Assembly (NCBI GenBank): GCA_016721085.1
Contig: JADKJI010000019.1
Location: 1-64,000, forward strand
From: Chitinophagaceae bacterium
Lineage (GTDB): Bacteria > Bacteroidota > Bacteroidia > Chitinophagales > Chitinophagaceae
Length of the DNA stretch: 64,000 nt
Direction of reading: 5' to 3'
The notes under the pieces are model-generated. The model worked only from the letters and a program-made list of their open reading frames with translations. It did no database searches and was not told the origin of the DNA. Made by a program: the position numbers and the translations under genes. Of this stretch, positions 9,615-18,744 are shown in pieces (position 1 is the first letter of the stretch; each line of letters starts with the position of its first letter).

Positions 9615-10576
9615 ATGAAAAAAGCTAGTAACCATCTCTTTTTCATTTACATTGGTTTATTTTCATTATTCATTTCTTCCTCTGAAAAAACGAAATTGAT
9701 AACGGAGGCGGGACAAGCAATTTGCCAGCCCGAAACATATTGGATACTTCTTATGGCATAGACCCTCTCCAAAAAATGGATATTTATTTACCAGCTGGTA
9801 GAACCTCATCAACAAAAGTAGTAATATTTATACATGGCGGGGGCTGGGAGAGTGGCAGTAAATCTGATCCGGAATACCAACAACTTGTTACATTCTTAAG
9901 GCAAAAATGGCCTGATGCGGCAGTTGCTACTATTAATTACAGGCTTACCAGTAACCCAAGTATACATTATCCAGAAATAATGAACGACATTACTTCCACA
10001 GTAAATCTACTGGTAAACAACAAAACCAATTTTGTTATCTCTGATACAGTAACTATGGTAGGGGCCAGTGCAGGAGCTCACCTTGCCATGCTATATACCT
10101 ATAAATACAATACAAATAATTATGTAAAATGTGTTGCCGATTTTTTTGGTCCAGCCAAACTAACTGATTGGGAATGGTATAATAGTTATAATCCTTGGGT
10201 AAATAAATTTCCAAAAGATATTTTGACCCAATTTAATGGTACAGCATGGAACATTCCTTTGTATGATTCCAACAGTCCGTTCTCGGTAGTAACAGCCCAA
10301 TCAAAACCTACCATTATTTTTCATGGCACAGTGGATCTGGTAGTCCCTTTGTATCAAAGCCAATGGTTGAATGGGAAGCTGAATCTCCTCGGCGTTCCGC
10401 ATGAATATTATGAGTACATTGATGGACATGGGTTCAATTATTCCAACACTTCAGATGCTATGGATAAAACTGTCTTGTTTTTTAAAAAATCATTTAAAAT
10501 AGCTATAACTATTTCATTGCCAAAACTAGTCCTAAACTATTCAAGGCACTGGGCTCATATCCATTCCAGGCTGTGA
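9615..10576 (+). pseudogene. Secreted alpha/beta hydrolase (esterase type), one frame break
   Basis: Translation from the ATG at 9615 gives an export signal (MKKASNHLFFIYIGLFSLF, ISSSEK) that stops short of the hydrolase frame, which is open from 9722 or earlier to 10,576. Adding one A to the A6 run at 9685-9690 joins them as EKNEIDNGGGTSN. The signal resembles a lipoprotein signal, but the expected cysteine is read as serine. The catalytic domain shows HGGGWESGSK (oxyanion hole), GASAGAHLA (nucleophile Ser), FHGTVDLVVP (acid) and DGHGFN (histidine), typical of BD-FAE/carboxylesterase proteins. The substrate is unknown. The last 25 residues or so look unlike the family and may be out of frame. 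Confidence 0.78.
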
Positions 10577-10714
10577 CACAAGAATTTACTAGGGCAATTA
10601 GGGACTTTTAGGCTCTGTCTACGCCTTTCTATTGAGATTTTTAAAGGTCTAAAATTTTACTTTAACTTTTCTTTAGAAACAATATTTCAAATAATTTGAA
10701 CTTTTCATTAAATA

Positions 10715-10730
10715 TACGAATATATTCGTA
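10715..10730. promoter_or_regulatory. Perfect 16-bp palindrome, candidate operator
   Basis: TACGAATATATTCGTA lies 38 bp upstream of the ATG at 10,769. It has the same TACGAAT half-sites and length as the palindrome at 1882-1897 before the CocE-like gene. The position fits an operator overlapping or just below a promoter. Confidence 0.5.
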
Positions 10731-10768
10731 CAATTGCTTTTTCTTGAGTGAATAAAAATCTCTGAAAT

Positions 10769-12057
10769 ATGAAAAGGACATTCATTTACATCGTCATATT
10801 CGTATGCAGGCAGATTGCATTTGGGCAAAATCATATGACGTTTCAAGACTCAATTAAGAGTTATTTCGATGAAATTAAAGTGGCAACGAAAAAGGGAAAT
10901 CAATTATGGGGTAGTAATTTGTACGGACCAATTCTTTTAGTAAACCCAACTACAAGGCAATTGTGCGGTAACCATCCTGACTCGCTTGGAATATTGAAAA
11001 AGGATGGAAATATATATTATGGAAGCTTACCAATCGATGTTAATATTGCAAATACATCACTCAATTGGAGTGGCAGACGTTGGGCAATGATTATGCTGCC
11101 CGTTCCAACTGATAAATTTGACAGGATTAATTTGTTTGCTCACGAGTCATTTCACAAAAGCCCAACCATCATTGGTTTTCAACTTTTCAATACAGATAAT
11201 AATCATCTTGATCAAAGACGGAGAACTTATCTTCGTTTGGAACTTGAAGCATTAAGAAAGGCAGTTAATGCCATAACCCCCAGCGAAATCAAATTATACT
11301 TATCTGATGCATTACTATTCAGAAAATACCGTTATTCCATTTATCCAGGTGCAGATACTACTGAAAATGCATTAGAGTTAAAATGAGGGGCTTGCTGAAT
11401 ACACAGGATTTATAATTAGTGGAAGAAACAAAGCTCAATCTATACTTCATTTTAACAACACTCTTACAGATTTTTATCTAATCCCACTTTTGTACGTTCA
11501 TTTGCCTATCAAACAACACCCATCTATGGATATTTTCTTCGAAGAACACAAAAGAATTGGAATAGAAATGTAACCATACAAACTAATTTGACTGATTATT
11601 TTATTAAGGCATTAAATATATCAATGAACAACGATCTGGCGAAATCGGTAGAGGCCAGTTTACCCAAATACAATGGGCAGGCAATCATAGTAGAAGAGAC
11701 AAGTAGAGACTTAAATATAAAAAAACTAAAAGCTGAATATAAAAATAAATTTCTAGAGCAACCTCACTTCGAAATTACTTTTGAACAAATGAACGTAGCA
11801 TATGATCCCAGGAACATTCTGCCAATCGATAACAAAGGAACAGTGTACCCAAACATTAGAGTTTCAGATAAATGGGAATTCTCACAGTAACAAATGGAGC
11901 ATTGATGAGTCCCAATTGGGACAAAATTTCTATAAGTATACCTACAAATAGTAGCGACAAAAACATTACTGGCGATGGTTGGACACTTTCTCTTACAGAT
12001 GACTACACAATTATAAAAGAAGAAAGCACTGGTAACTATAAATTGATAAAAAAATAG
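10769..12057 (+). pseudogene. Putative secreted zinc metallopeptidase (HExxH), several frame breaks
   Basis: Open frames 10,769-11,386, 11,588-11,890 and 11,872-12,057 join into one protein of about 430 residues. It has a signal peptide (ending in AFGQ), an HExxH zinc motif (HESFH near residue 127) and, after a break in the A4 run at 11,380-11,383, ELNEGLAEYTG, whose glutamate fits the third zinc ligand of gluzincin-type peptidases. The tail contains beta-rich sequence ending in NYKLIKK. I do not recognise a named family; the peptidase role is inferred from the HExxH...E pattern. Further single-base breaks are needed near 11,470 and 11,880. A 16-bp palindrome precedes the gene. Confidence 0.62.
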
Positions 12058-12453
12058 GTGCAAAACTAAAATTACTCACGTCTGGAGGGTTCAAAGGAAC
12101 AAGGTAGCATCCCTATTGTACTGTCGTATATGTTCGGGTTGATGAATCAGAAACCTTATATTTTCAGCAGTAAAAATGACGACTTCATGAAATGGTCGGC
12201 GTAAACTGTTCCAGACAAGCACAATATCTCGCATGTATCTGCCCTTAAATGATTCAAGCCCTTGCCCTGTACTTTTGCCTTGAATATTCATAAAGTGGGT
12301 TGCCTTAACAGAAATACAAAAAAGTATAACATTAGTTTAGATATTTTCAATGGTCATATTTTTGAGGAGAACTCTTAAAAGTATAAATTCAAGAATTAGT
12401 GTTTATTCTAAGAAGATAAAGTGCAAATATTGAACAGCAGGAAAAAATATAAT
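12058..12453. other. Gap with an unrecognised minus-strand ORF (12,091-12,291)
   Basis: A 66-codon minus-strand frame at 12,091-12,291 (MNIQGKSTGQGLESFKGRY at its start) does not overlap a better gene. It has a plausible mixed composition, but no family that I recognise and no start or partner that supports it. It may be a remnant of a lost gene. The rest of the gap is AT-rich and contains no F1 or F2 copy. Confidence 0.3.
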
Positions 12454-14183
12454 ATGAAACCTTTACTTGTAATTTTATTGCTATCCACTAGCTTTTGTTT
12501 TGGACAACAGTCCGAACCAAAGATTGACCTGCTCTACGAAAACTTTGCAAAGCTTACTTCGAGCTTAATTCTGAAACCATTGCAAATCTCTACATTGATA
12601 ATGCAGAGTTATTAAACCTATATGATGGCGAAAATTCTAATTCAATTAAAGGTCAATCAGATGTAAAGAAATACTACTCAAATTATTTTCAAACATTCAA
12701 TTCTAATAACCAAAAATTACTTCTCACATTTAAATTAATTAATCGAAAAAAAGTCGGAGAAAATATTTTAGACAACGGATTTTACAAACTCGAAATAATA
12801 ACGCCAAACAAACCATCTCAATTCACTTTTGGCAAATTTTCTACTGTACTTGAATTTAAAAATGGTAGTTGGAGATTAAAAACTGATGCAACAACGAATA
12901 CTGACTTTATTGACTACGAAAATTCTTTAGTTAAAACAATTCCAGAAAGGGAGGAATTGCTTTATTCGCAATTTTATGATGAATTATTGGGTAGTTATCG
13001 GACATTAGATAATCAAGTTATCGTAATTGGATGTAATCAAATAAGGTTATATGCATATTTTGAAAATACAAATGATTTTCGCGGATTAAATAAAGTAAAT
13101 GCAACCACCTGGACATCGGGTAAAACGATAAGGTCGAAGGATATTGTGCAAACATTTAGATTTGTTGGTGACAATATTGAGATTTACGAAAATGAAAAGT
13201 TATTGTTTACAGCAACAAAAATGAAATCTTATAAGAACGAAAAAGTTACCTATAGAAACAAGAATGGTGTGAAATTGGCTGGAACTCTGTTTTTACCAAT
13301 AAAACAGAATGGGAAAGCGATAGTTTTAGTACATGGATCGGGGCCACAAGACCGAAATGGTTATGCTTCAATTATCCGATTGCTTGCTGACATTTTTGCA
13401 AGAGAAGGAGTAACTGTTCTTACTTACGACAAGCAAGGAGTTGGGGAGTCAGAAGGAAATAGCGAATATGAAAGTTTTACTGAATTAGCACAGGATGCCA
13501 TTGCAGGTATTGATTTTTTAGAAGCAAGAAAGGATTTATCATTGTCAAAAATAGGACTTGGTGGTAGCAGTCAAGCAGGTTGGATTATTGCAAAAGCATT
13601 GGAAAATAGTAGCGGGAAGATTGATTTTGCATTAACAATTGGTGCAGCAGGTAGCGGAATTACAGTAATTGAACAAAATATCTACAACACAGAAATTTTG
13701 ATGAAATGTAATGGCACTTACACAAAAAAGCAAATTGACAATTCAATTAATCAGCAACGCTATTTTTTTGACTATATACTTGATCAAACAAAAGCTAAGA
13801 AATTGGATGATTACACAAGAAGTATTGTAAAAGACACCATGATACGGGATTGGTTATTTCCTACAAGCCAACAAATAGACCTAACTAATAAGAACCAATG
13901 GTTTACTGCCTTAGAAGTGGATTTTAATCCATTGCCAATTTGGAAAAACTATACTAAGCCAGTTTTGATGTTTTTCAGTGAATTTGATGACTCAACACCA
14001 GGAGTCAAAGTGAAATCAAATGTTGATATATTGCAGAATAAGAATATTACAACGGTGTTTCTTGTAAACGGGCAACATTTAGGATTAGAAACCCATTCAG
14101 TATGTAAAAACGACTTTACGGAGTTAACAAAATTTCATAAGGATTTTTTTGTAATTATGAAAAATTGGCTAAACTCACTTTGA
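12454..14183 (+). pseudogene. NTF2-like domain fused to alpha/beta hydrolase, one frame break
   Basis: The ATG at 12,454 gives a signal peptide (MKPLLVILLLSTSFCFGQQ). An N-terminal region of about 130 residues (FAKAYFELNSETIANLYIDN through VKKYYSNYFQTF) resembles SnoaL/NTF2-like folds. From about residue 250 an alpha/beta hydrolase of the prolyl-oligopeptidase/DLH type follows, with VLVHGSGPQDRNG, YDKQGVGESEG, GGSSQAGW (nucleophile), FFSEFDDSTPG (acid) and NGQHLGLETH (histidine). The frame changes near 12,549 (AAA run); after that the hydrolase is open to 14,183. The enzyme is probably exported to the periplasm; its substrate is not known. Confidence 0.78.
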
Positions 14184-14257
14184 AAGAAATGTAACGCTAC
14201 GCTAAGATTGTTTTATCCATATTGGGGCTGTCTTTAGAAAATTCACTAATCGTAATT

Positions 14258-14481
14258 CTACATAATTTCTAATAGGAGCGGGGTCTCTTTTTACTTTTTA
14301 GTGATTATATGTCTCTAATCATATAAAAATACATACCACATAGGTAGGAACATAGGCAATCACTCTTGCTATCAGTAATACCAGACGCGAAGCGACCTTT
14401 ACGTACTTGGCTTAACTCTTGAAAGAAAAAGCGCAATCCTAAAAAACCTCCCCGACTTCCCGGTAAAATGTATTTGCAAAA
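14258..14481. repeat. F2 right half, F1 fragment and inverted F1 unit
   Basis: On the plus strand the F2 tail (AATAGGAGCGGGGTCTC) runs into the F1 start (TACATACCACATAGGTAGG), but the sequence then switches to F1 in the inverted orientation, with its core at 14,457 (CTTCCCGGTAAAATG). This is the point where F1 orientation changes in the window and looks like a recombination or deletion joint between two oppositely oriented copies. Confidence 0.75.
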
Positions 14482-14510
14482 CAGCTATACTTAATTCCAT
14501 CGTTCAAAAA

Positions 14511-14528
14511 ATACCCAGCTCTGGGTAT
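14511..14528. promoter_or_regulatory. Inverted repeat ATACCCAG-CT-CTGGGTAT
   Basis: Two perfect 8-bp arms with a 2-bp spacer lie 62 bp before the ATG at 14,591. No T-run follows, so a protein-binding site is more likely than a terminator. No second copy was noticed in the window. Confidence 0.35.
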
Positions 14529-14590
14529 CCCAATAATCACCAAAAAAATTACATTTATCATATAAAAAATAACCCTAATCTATTATTAAA

Positions 14591-15205
14591 ATGAAACCTT
14601 TCATTACAATAATACTGGTATTCCTCTGCCTGAATACAACTGCCCAACAAGGTAATCTCTGCGAATTATTGATCAAAAGTTTTAATGGTGCCGATGAAGG
14701 ATTCCTGCTTTTACGTCCTGGCACAAATGCAGATACTATAAAAGATTATTCCATCAGTGAAAATATCGTAACCAATTATGGTCTCAAGAAGGGTAGTATA
14801 CTGAAGAATCCCAATATTAAGTCCAAATTGTATAGTGGTAAAACATATACAGCCTGGACTTTACTTTTATCGGCGCCTACCCGTTTTTTGTATCAGAATA
14901 AATGGGAAGATGTTAAAGAGACGGTGGCTACACAGCTGGGAAATTTTGCCAAACAATATGGCGAGGGCTGTTTTTCCCAATTACAGATGAGTGAACTGGT
15001 CTTACCTTCCGAAGATTACGACAATGCCTATTTCACCTATTATTTCTATCCAAAGTCAATAAATATACCAAAGGGGGCAACTAAAAGAGAAATAGAAAGC
15101 CTGCTGAGTGAAGCTGTATATATAGATTTTTCGGTGAGGAAACCTGTTCTTGTTGCTGGTTACTTTATGAGTTATACTATCAACGGTTTAAAATATAATA
15201 ATTAA
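14591..15205 (+). CDS. Secreted protein of unknown function, 204 residues
   Basis: The protein begins with a signal peptide (MKPFITIILVFLCLNTTAQQ), so it is exported. I do not recognise the family. Visible features are a region rich in short beta-like stretches, TYTAWTLLLSAPTRFLYQNK in the middle, an EGCFSQLQ segment with one of the two cysteines of the mature protein, and YFTYYFYPKS further on. There are no membrane segments after the signal and no catalytic motif that I can name. The next gene (15,270) follows after 64 bp in the same direction and also encodes an exported protein, so the two may be cotranscribed. An inverted repeat (14,511-14,528) precedes the gene. Confidence 0.7.
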   Translation: MKPFITIILVFLCLNTTAQQGNLCELLIKSFNGADEGFLLLRPGTNADTIKDYSISENIVTNYGLKKGSILKNPNIKSKLYSGKTYTAWTLLLSAPTRFLYQNKWEDVKETVATQLGNFAKQYGEGCFSQLQMSELVLPSEDYDNAYFTYYFYPKSINIPKGATKREIESLLSEAVYIDFSVRKPVLVAGYFMSYTINGLKYNN

Positions 15206-15269
15206 GTTTATTCTGGTATTATCCTCAAATAAACGGAAACGCTGTTCCTATATTCCAAAAGCTATCGGT

Positions 15270-16707
15270 ATGAAAATAAGTAAGGTACTGGTCTTTATCT
15301 TCACTCTGCTCCTCATCACATACGCTGGACAAGCGCAACAAAGGCAAAAAGTAGTAATAACCTCGGGCGAAAGGATCTATTTCGGTATTGATTCAAATTT
15401 TTATAAGCGCCACCTGGCGGATAGTCTCAAAAAATGGTTTGGCAAGACCAAGGCTGCAAAAATAATTGATAATGTAGAGTCCGATAACTGGCCACGTTTT
15501 TTCATAAATGTAATGGCGAGCTATGACACAACTATAATTGGTAATTATTACCGCAAATTGAATTTTTGGAAAATTGCTACTATTGAAAAAAATAACTCCC
15601 TTCTGGAAGTAAGGCCTGAAGATAACAGGCATTTGAATGAGGAGGGGTTCATAAGCCTTTTACATATTTGTACCTGAAAGCGATGAAGTGGTGCTGGTAA
15701 AGGAATGGGCAAATGAACCACCACTTGTTGCGAATACAAAACCTGTTCCTCCTGTTCCTGTAAAAAAAGAAAATAAGGAAATCGTTTCAATAAAGCCAGA
15801 TAAAAAGCAACCGGAACTAAGTGAATCGAAAGCAAAGGAATTTATAAGAGCCACTGTAAAATCCAAAATGGTTCCTGGCGATAAGATGGTTGTTGATACT
15901 ATTTTGGTGGTGAAGCCAGGTGACGATAATCAAACGAAGATCAATGCTGCTTTTGATGAAAAATTGAATCGTACTTTATATGTTGCCTTCAAAGAGAATA
16001 AAGCTTCGATTGAAATAAGCAACCTCTATGGTAATAATTTTGTAGAACTGCCGGAAATATCAAAATCGGAGTATTCGGGCAAAGGCATTAAAATTTATAG
16101 AGTCAGCTTTACAGGGCCCATTACTGATTTTAATATAGTACATAATGTAGAACAGGATACAGCGAACATTTATGTATTCCTCACCAAAAGAATGGATGAG
16201 AAAGGCTATGTTGCCAACAAGAAATATGTGGAGGAATGGGATGCTAAGATAGCGGAAGTCGATGCCAAACTGGAAAAGAAACGGAAAGAAAGAGAAAAGC
16301 AGAACAGTGAGTACTCTTCTGTAGCCAATGACCTTAAAAGACTAATGAAATCAATCTATCAGTCTGTAAAGAATAATAATTTAAAGCTTCATGCATCCCC
16401 CCAACCTTCATTGACAGAGATTGACAGGATAATAAAGGATGCTGAAAGCAAGTATAAGGACCTGAAAAATTATCTGCTTACTAATGAAAACAAGATAAAA
16501 TCCTTTGCTGGTTCGAATAGTACTAATTCAGCATTTATGAAAAAGATGAGTGATGCCATTATGGAGGTCAGAAGCAATTTCTTTAGAATTGATGATACTG
16601 TTAAGGATTCTAATGCAAATGGAGGTAAGATTAATATCGGCAATTTATATGCTGCTTTCAAGGGAATTCTTGACGCGTCGTACACAGCTTCTGAGCTTAG
16701 TTACTGA
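15270..16707 (+). pseudogene. Secreted protein of unknown function with coiled coil, one frame break
   Basis: Frames 15,270-15,677 and about 15,660-16,707 join as EEGFISL then FVPESDEVVLVKEW, needing a one-base change near 15,660; the full product would be about 478 residues. It has a signal peptide (ending YAGQAQ), a proline/valine linker (VANTKPVPPVPVKK), a central beta-rich region and a lysine/glutamate-rich coiled coil at about residues 315-350 (WDAKIAEVDAKLEKKRKERE). I do not recognise the family. The long charged helix suggests an interaction or surface role. It is followed directly by an F3 half-element. Confidence 0.6.
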
Positions 16708-16723
16708 TTGCTCTGAATTCCAT

Positions 16724-16748
16724 AACCGCAGAGACGCGGAGACGCGGG
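16724..16748 (+). repeat. F3 half-element after a stop codon
   Basis: AACCGCAGAGACGCGGAGAC, the left arm of the F3 hairpin, starts 17 bp after the stop at 16,707. The right arm is missing, so it cannot form the F3 hairpin on its own. Confidence 0.7.
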
Positions 16749-16814
16749 AGATTCCTATTTAATTAAATTGTCAAAGTGTTAAAGAAAATACAAAACACAT
16801 AGGAACATAGGAAC

Positions 16815-16896
16815 ATAGGGGGCTTAAAGGTTTCAGCGTTTAAGGTTTAAAGGTTTAAGGTTCTGAAGGGTTACAGTATTACTTATTATTAGCTCT
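16815..16896 (-). repeat. F4 repeat, inverted copy
   Basis: Reverse complement of the element at 4759-4842, with shared words GGTTTAAAGGTTTAAGG, GGTTCTGAAGGGTTACAGTA and CTCTTTGTTTGG. It is preceded by a short CACATAGGAACATAGG tail and followed by inverted F1, so the order F1-F4-tail is the same as at 4.6-4.9 kb, turned round. Confidence 0.75.
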
Positions 16897-16917
16897 TTGT
16901 TTGGCAATATTTTTTTT

Positions 16918-17387
16918 TAACACATAGGGAGACATAGAACATAGGTACACATAGGCTATCACTATTGCTATCAGTAAAACCAGTCGCGGAGCTACTTTCG
17001 GAAGTTAAACAAAACCTTCCCGACTTCCCGGTAAAATTTAATGTATTTATCTATGTATTCCTATGTTCTATGCCTACCTATGTGGTATGTATTTTTTTCA
17101 CACATAGGAAAACATAGAACATAGGCAGACATAGGCCCTTACTCATACTGTCTGCACTGCCCAGTCGCGGAGCGACTTCCGCCTTGAAATTATTTCTTGA
17201 AAGTTAAAAGCAGTACCCAAAAAACCTTCCCGCCTTCCCGGTAAAATATATTTGTTAAAAAGGCCAAACAGCCGAACACATAGGCACATAGGAACATAGT
17301 GTTGGTTTGTTAGTTAATGTATTTAACTATGTCTTCCTATGTTCTATGCCTACCTATGTGGTATGTATTTTTTTCACACATAAACTA
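16918..17387 (-). repeat. F1 array, inverted, two units
   Basis: Cores CTTCCCGGT lie at 17,024 and 17,233 (period 209 bp). The first unit is shortened between arms and core. The array ends about 50 bp before the start of the NTF2-like gene, so it must contain or border that gene's promoter. Confidence 0.85.
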
Positions 17388-17437
17388 AAGAAATTATTCC
17401 GTACTTTCAATTAACTAACCAATGAACAAAAAGAGAG

Positions 17438-17932
17438 ATGAAAAAATTATTTGCACTGTTATTCATTATAATAGCCTCTTATTCCAGTTTCGGACAAGTT
17501 TCGCAGGAATCAGAACTCTATAAAACAATACTTTCAAAAGACAGCCTTCTTTTCAATATTGGCTTTAATACTTGCGATATCAAACAATTTGAGAAACTGT
17601 TAAGTACAGACTTTGAATTCTTTCACGATACAGACAGCATTTCAAACAAAACCGTCTTCCTTCGAAATCTCCGGAAGGGACTTTGTGGTTCACCAGCTAC
17701 TTATCAATCAAGACGTGAGCTTGTTTCAGGCAGCACCGAAGTCTATCCATTATATAAAGGGAAGAAATTATATGGGGCCATCCAGAATGGAGTGCATAAG
17801 TTCTATGAAAATATTGGAGGAAGACCAGAACGCTTTGCGAGTGCGGCTAAGTTCACACATGTTTGGTTGCTGGTGAAGGGGGAGTGGAAGTTGGCGAGAA
17901 GTCTGAGTTTTGATCATCAGGTGGGTAATTAG
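17438..17932 (+). CDS. Secreted SnoaL/DUF4440-like (NTF2 fold) protein
   Basis: This 164-residue protein has a signal peptide (MKKLFALLFIIIASYSSFGQ) followed by one NTF2-like domain: a helical start (LYKTILSKDSLLFNIGFNTC), then the conserved DFEFFHDTDSISNK segment and a final beta strand with VWLLVKGEWKLARSLSFDHQ. DUF4440-type proteins form cone-shaped barrels that bind small ligands or act as weak enzymes; no catalytic residues can be assigned here. The frame is intact and of normal length. It stands alone between F1 and F3 repeats, so no operon partner suggests its ligand. A second protein of this type is encoded at 62,227-62,682. Confidence 0.82.
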   Translation: MKKLFALLFIIIASYSSFGQVSQESELYKTILSKDSLLFNIGFNTCDIKQFEKLLSTDFEFFHDTDSISNKTVFLRNLRKGLCGSPATYQSRRELVSGSTEVYPLYKGKKLYGAIQNGVHKFYENIGGRPERFASAAKFTHVWLLVKGEWKLARSLSFDHQVGN

Positions 17933-17947
17933 TTTTTTTATGTTTTT

Positions 17948-17975
17948 CACCGCAGAGACGCGGAGACGCAGGGGG
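17948..17975 (+). repeat. F3 half-element after a stop codon
   Basis: TCACCGCAGAGACGCGGAGA with GCAGGG after it starts 15 bp downstream of the stop at 17,932. The right arm is absent. Confidence 0.7.
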
Positions 17976-18026
17976 CTTATATAAAGTTCGTCTTTGTTCA
18001 ATCCCTAAGTTCATAATAATAAAAAC

Positions 18027-18190
18027 ACAGGCAAGGAAAAGTGTTGGTTTGTGGGTTAGTGTTTAAAATTGTTTTCCTTTTTTTTTTTTCCCCCGGGGGG
18101 GTTTTTTTTTCCGCGGGAAAAAAAAGAGAGAGGGGGGAAAAAAATATTTTAAAATATCCCCTTTTAATTTGGGGGGGGGGGTGTTCCACA
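18027..18190. other. Degenerate F1 copy with extreme homopolymer runs, probable consensus artefact
   Basis: The start (ACACAGGCAAGGAAAAGTG, TTGGTTTGTGGGTTAGTG) aligns imperfectly with inverted F1 sequence at about 17,276-17,320. From 18,077 it becomes a chain of runs: 13 T, 5 C, 7 G, 9 T, then A runs, GAGAGAG, 6 G, 7 A and finally 11 G. This looks like a mis-called or badly assembled repeat, not natural sequence. Confidence 0.6.
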
Positions 18191-18288
18191 AAACAATAGC
18201 TATCTAATTAATTCTAATACTCCTTAAAATTCATTACATTTAATAGAGAACGCTTACCTTTTTCCTGCCTCCACAAAACAGTTTAACC

Positions 18289-18711
18289 ATGGATCCAAAA
18301 ACCAAAAACTACATCCTCTCTCAACCAGCAGAACGACAATCCATCTTAACCGATATCCACTCCATCATCCTCGAATACGACAAATCCGTTATCTCCGAAA
18401 TATCACCCATGATGGGGAAGGAGATGATTATCTACAAGTATAAAGGCGTAATGAAATATGGACTTGCTGGAGTAAAGAATTATATGTCACTCCACGTTTT
18501 ACCTATTTATGCTTCAAAGACCCTTTACGATAAATACAAGATACTTTTAAACACCGCCAGTTTCCAGAAGGGATGCATCAACTTCAACACCGCTGCAAAA
18601 ATGCCTTTACCGATTGTTAGGCAGTTATTCACTGATTGCGCAAAAGTGGATCTGGCGAAAATCCGGGAGGATTATTTGAATGAGAAAAAAAAGGCAAAAG
18701 CCCGTAAGTGA
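18289..18711 (+). CDS. DUF1801 domain protein
   Basis: The 140-residue product has no signal peptide and belongs to the DUF1801 (YdhG-like, frataxin-like fold) group of small cytoplasmic proteins. The supporting sequence is AERQSILTDIHSIILEYDKS at the start, MIIYKYKGVMKYGLAGVKNY in the middle, the stretch MSLHVLPIYA and the C-terminal segment FNTAAKMPLPIVRQLFTDC. Its function is not established; some relatives are thought to handle iron or act as chaperones. The frame is intact. It is the last plus-strand gene of the repeat-rich region, preceded by the degenerate F1 block and followed by F3 and F1 repeats. Confidence 0.8.
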   Translation: MDPKTKNYILSQPAERQSILTDIHSIILEYDKSVISEISPMMGKEMIIYKYKGVMKYGLAGVKNYMSLHVLPIYASKTLYDKYKILLNTASFQKGCINFNTAAKMPLPIVRQLFTDCAKVDLAKIREDYLNEKKKAKARK

Positions 18712-18720
18712 TTTTTTTTT

Positions 18721-18738
18721 CACCGCGGAGACGCAGGG
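18721..18738 (+). repeat. F3 half-element after a stop codon
   Basis: CACCGCGGAGACGCAGGG, a shortened F3 left arm lacking one GAGACGC word, 9 bp after the stop at 18,711. Confidence 0.6.
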
Positions 18739-18744
18739 AATATT

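Noticed and set aside
12091..12291. Minus-strand ORF as a confirmed gene
   Set aside because: No family, no start context and no partner; it is kept only as a note in the gap entry.
15548..15866. Minus-strand ORFs over the unknown secreted protein gene
   Set aside because: They are shadows of the plus-strand gene with a signal peptide and consistent frame.
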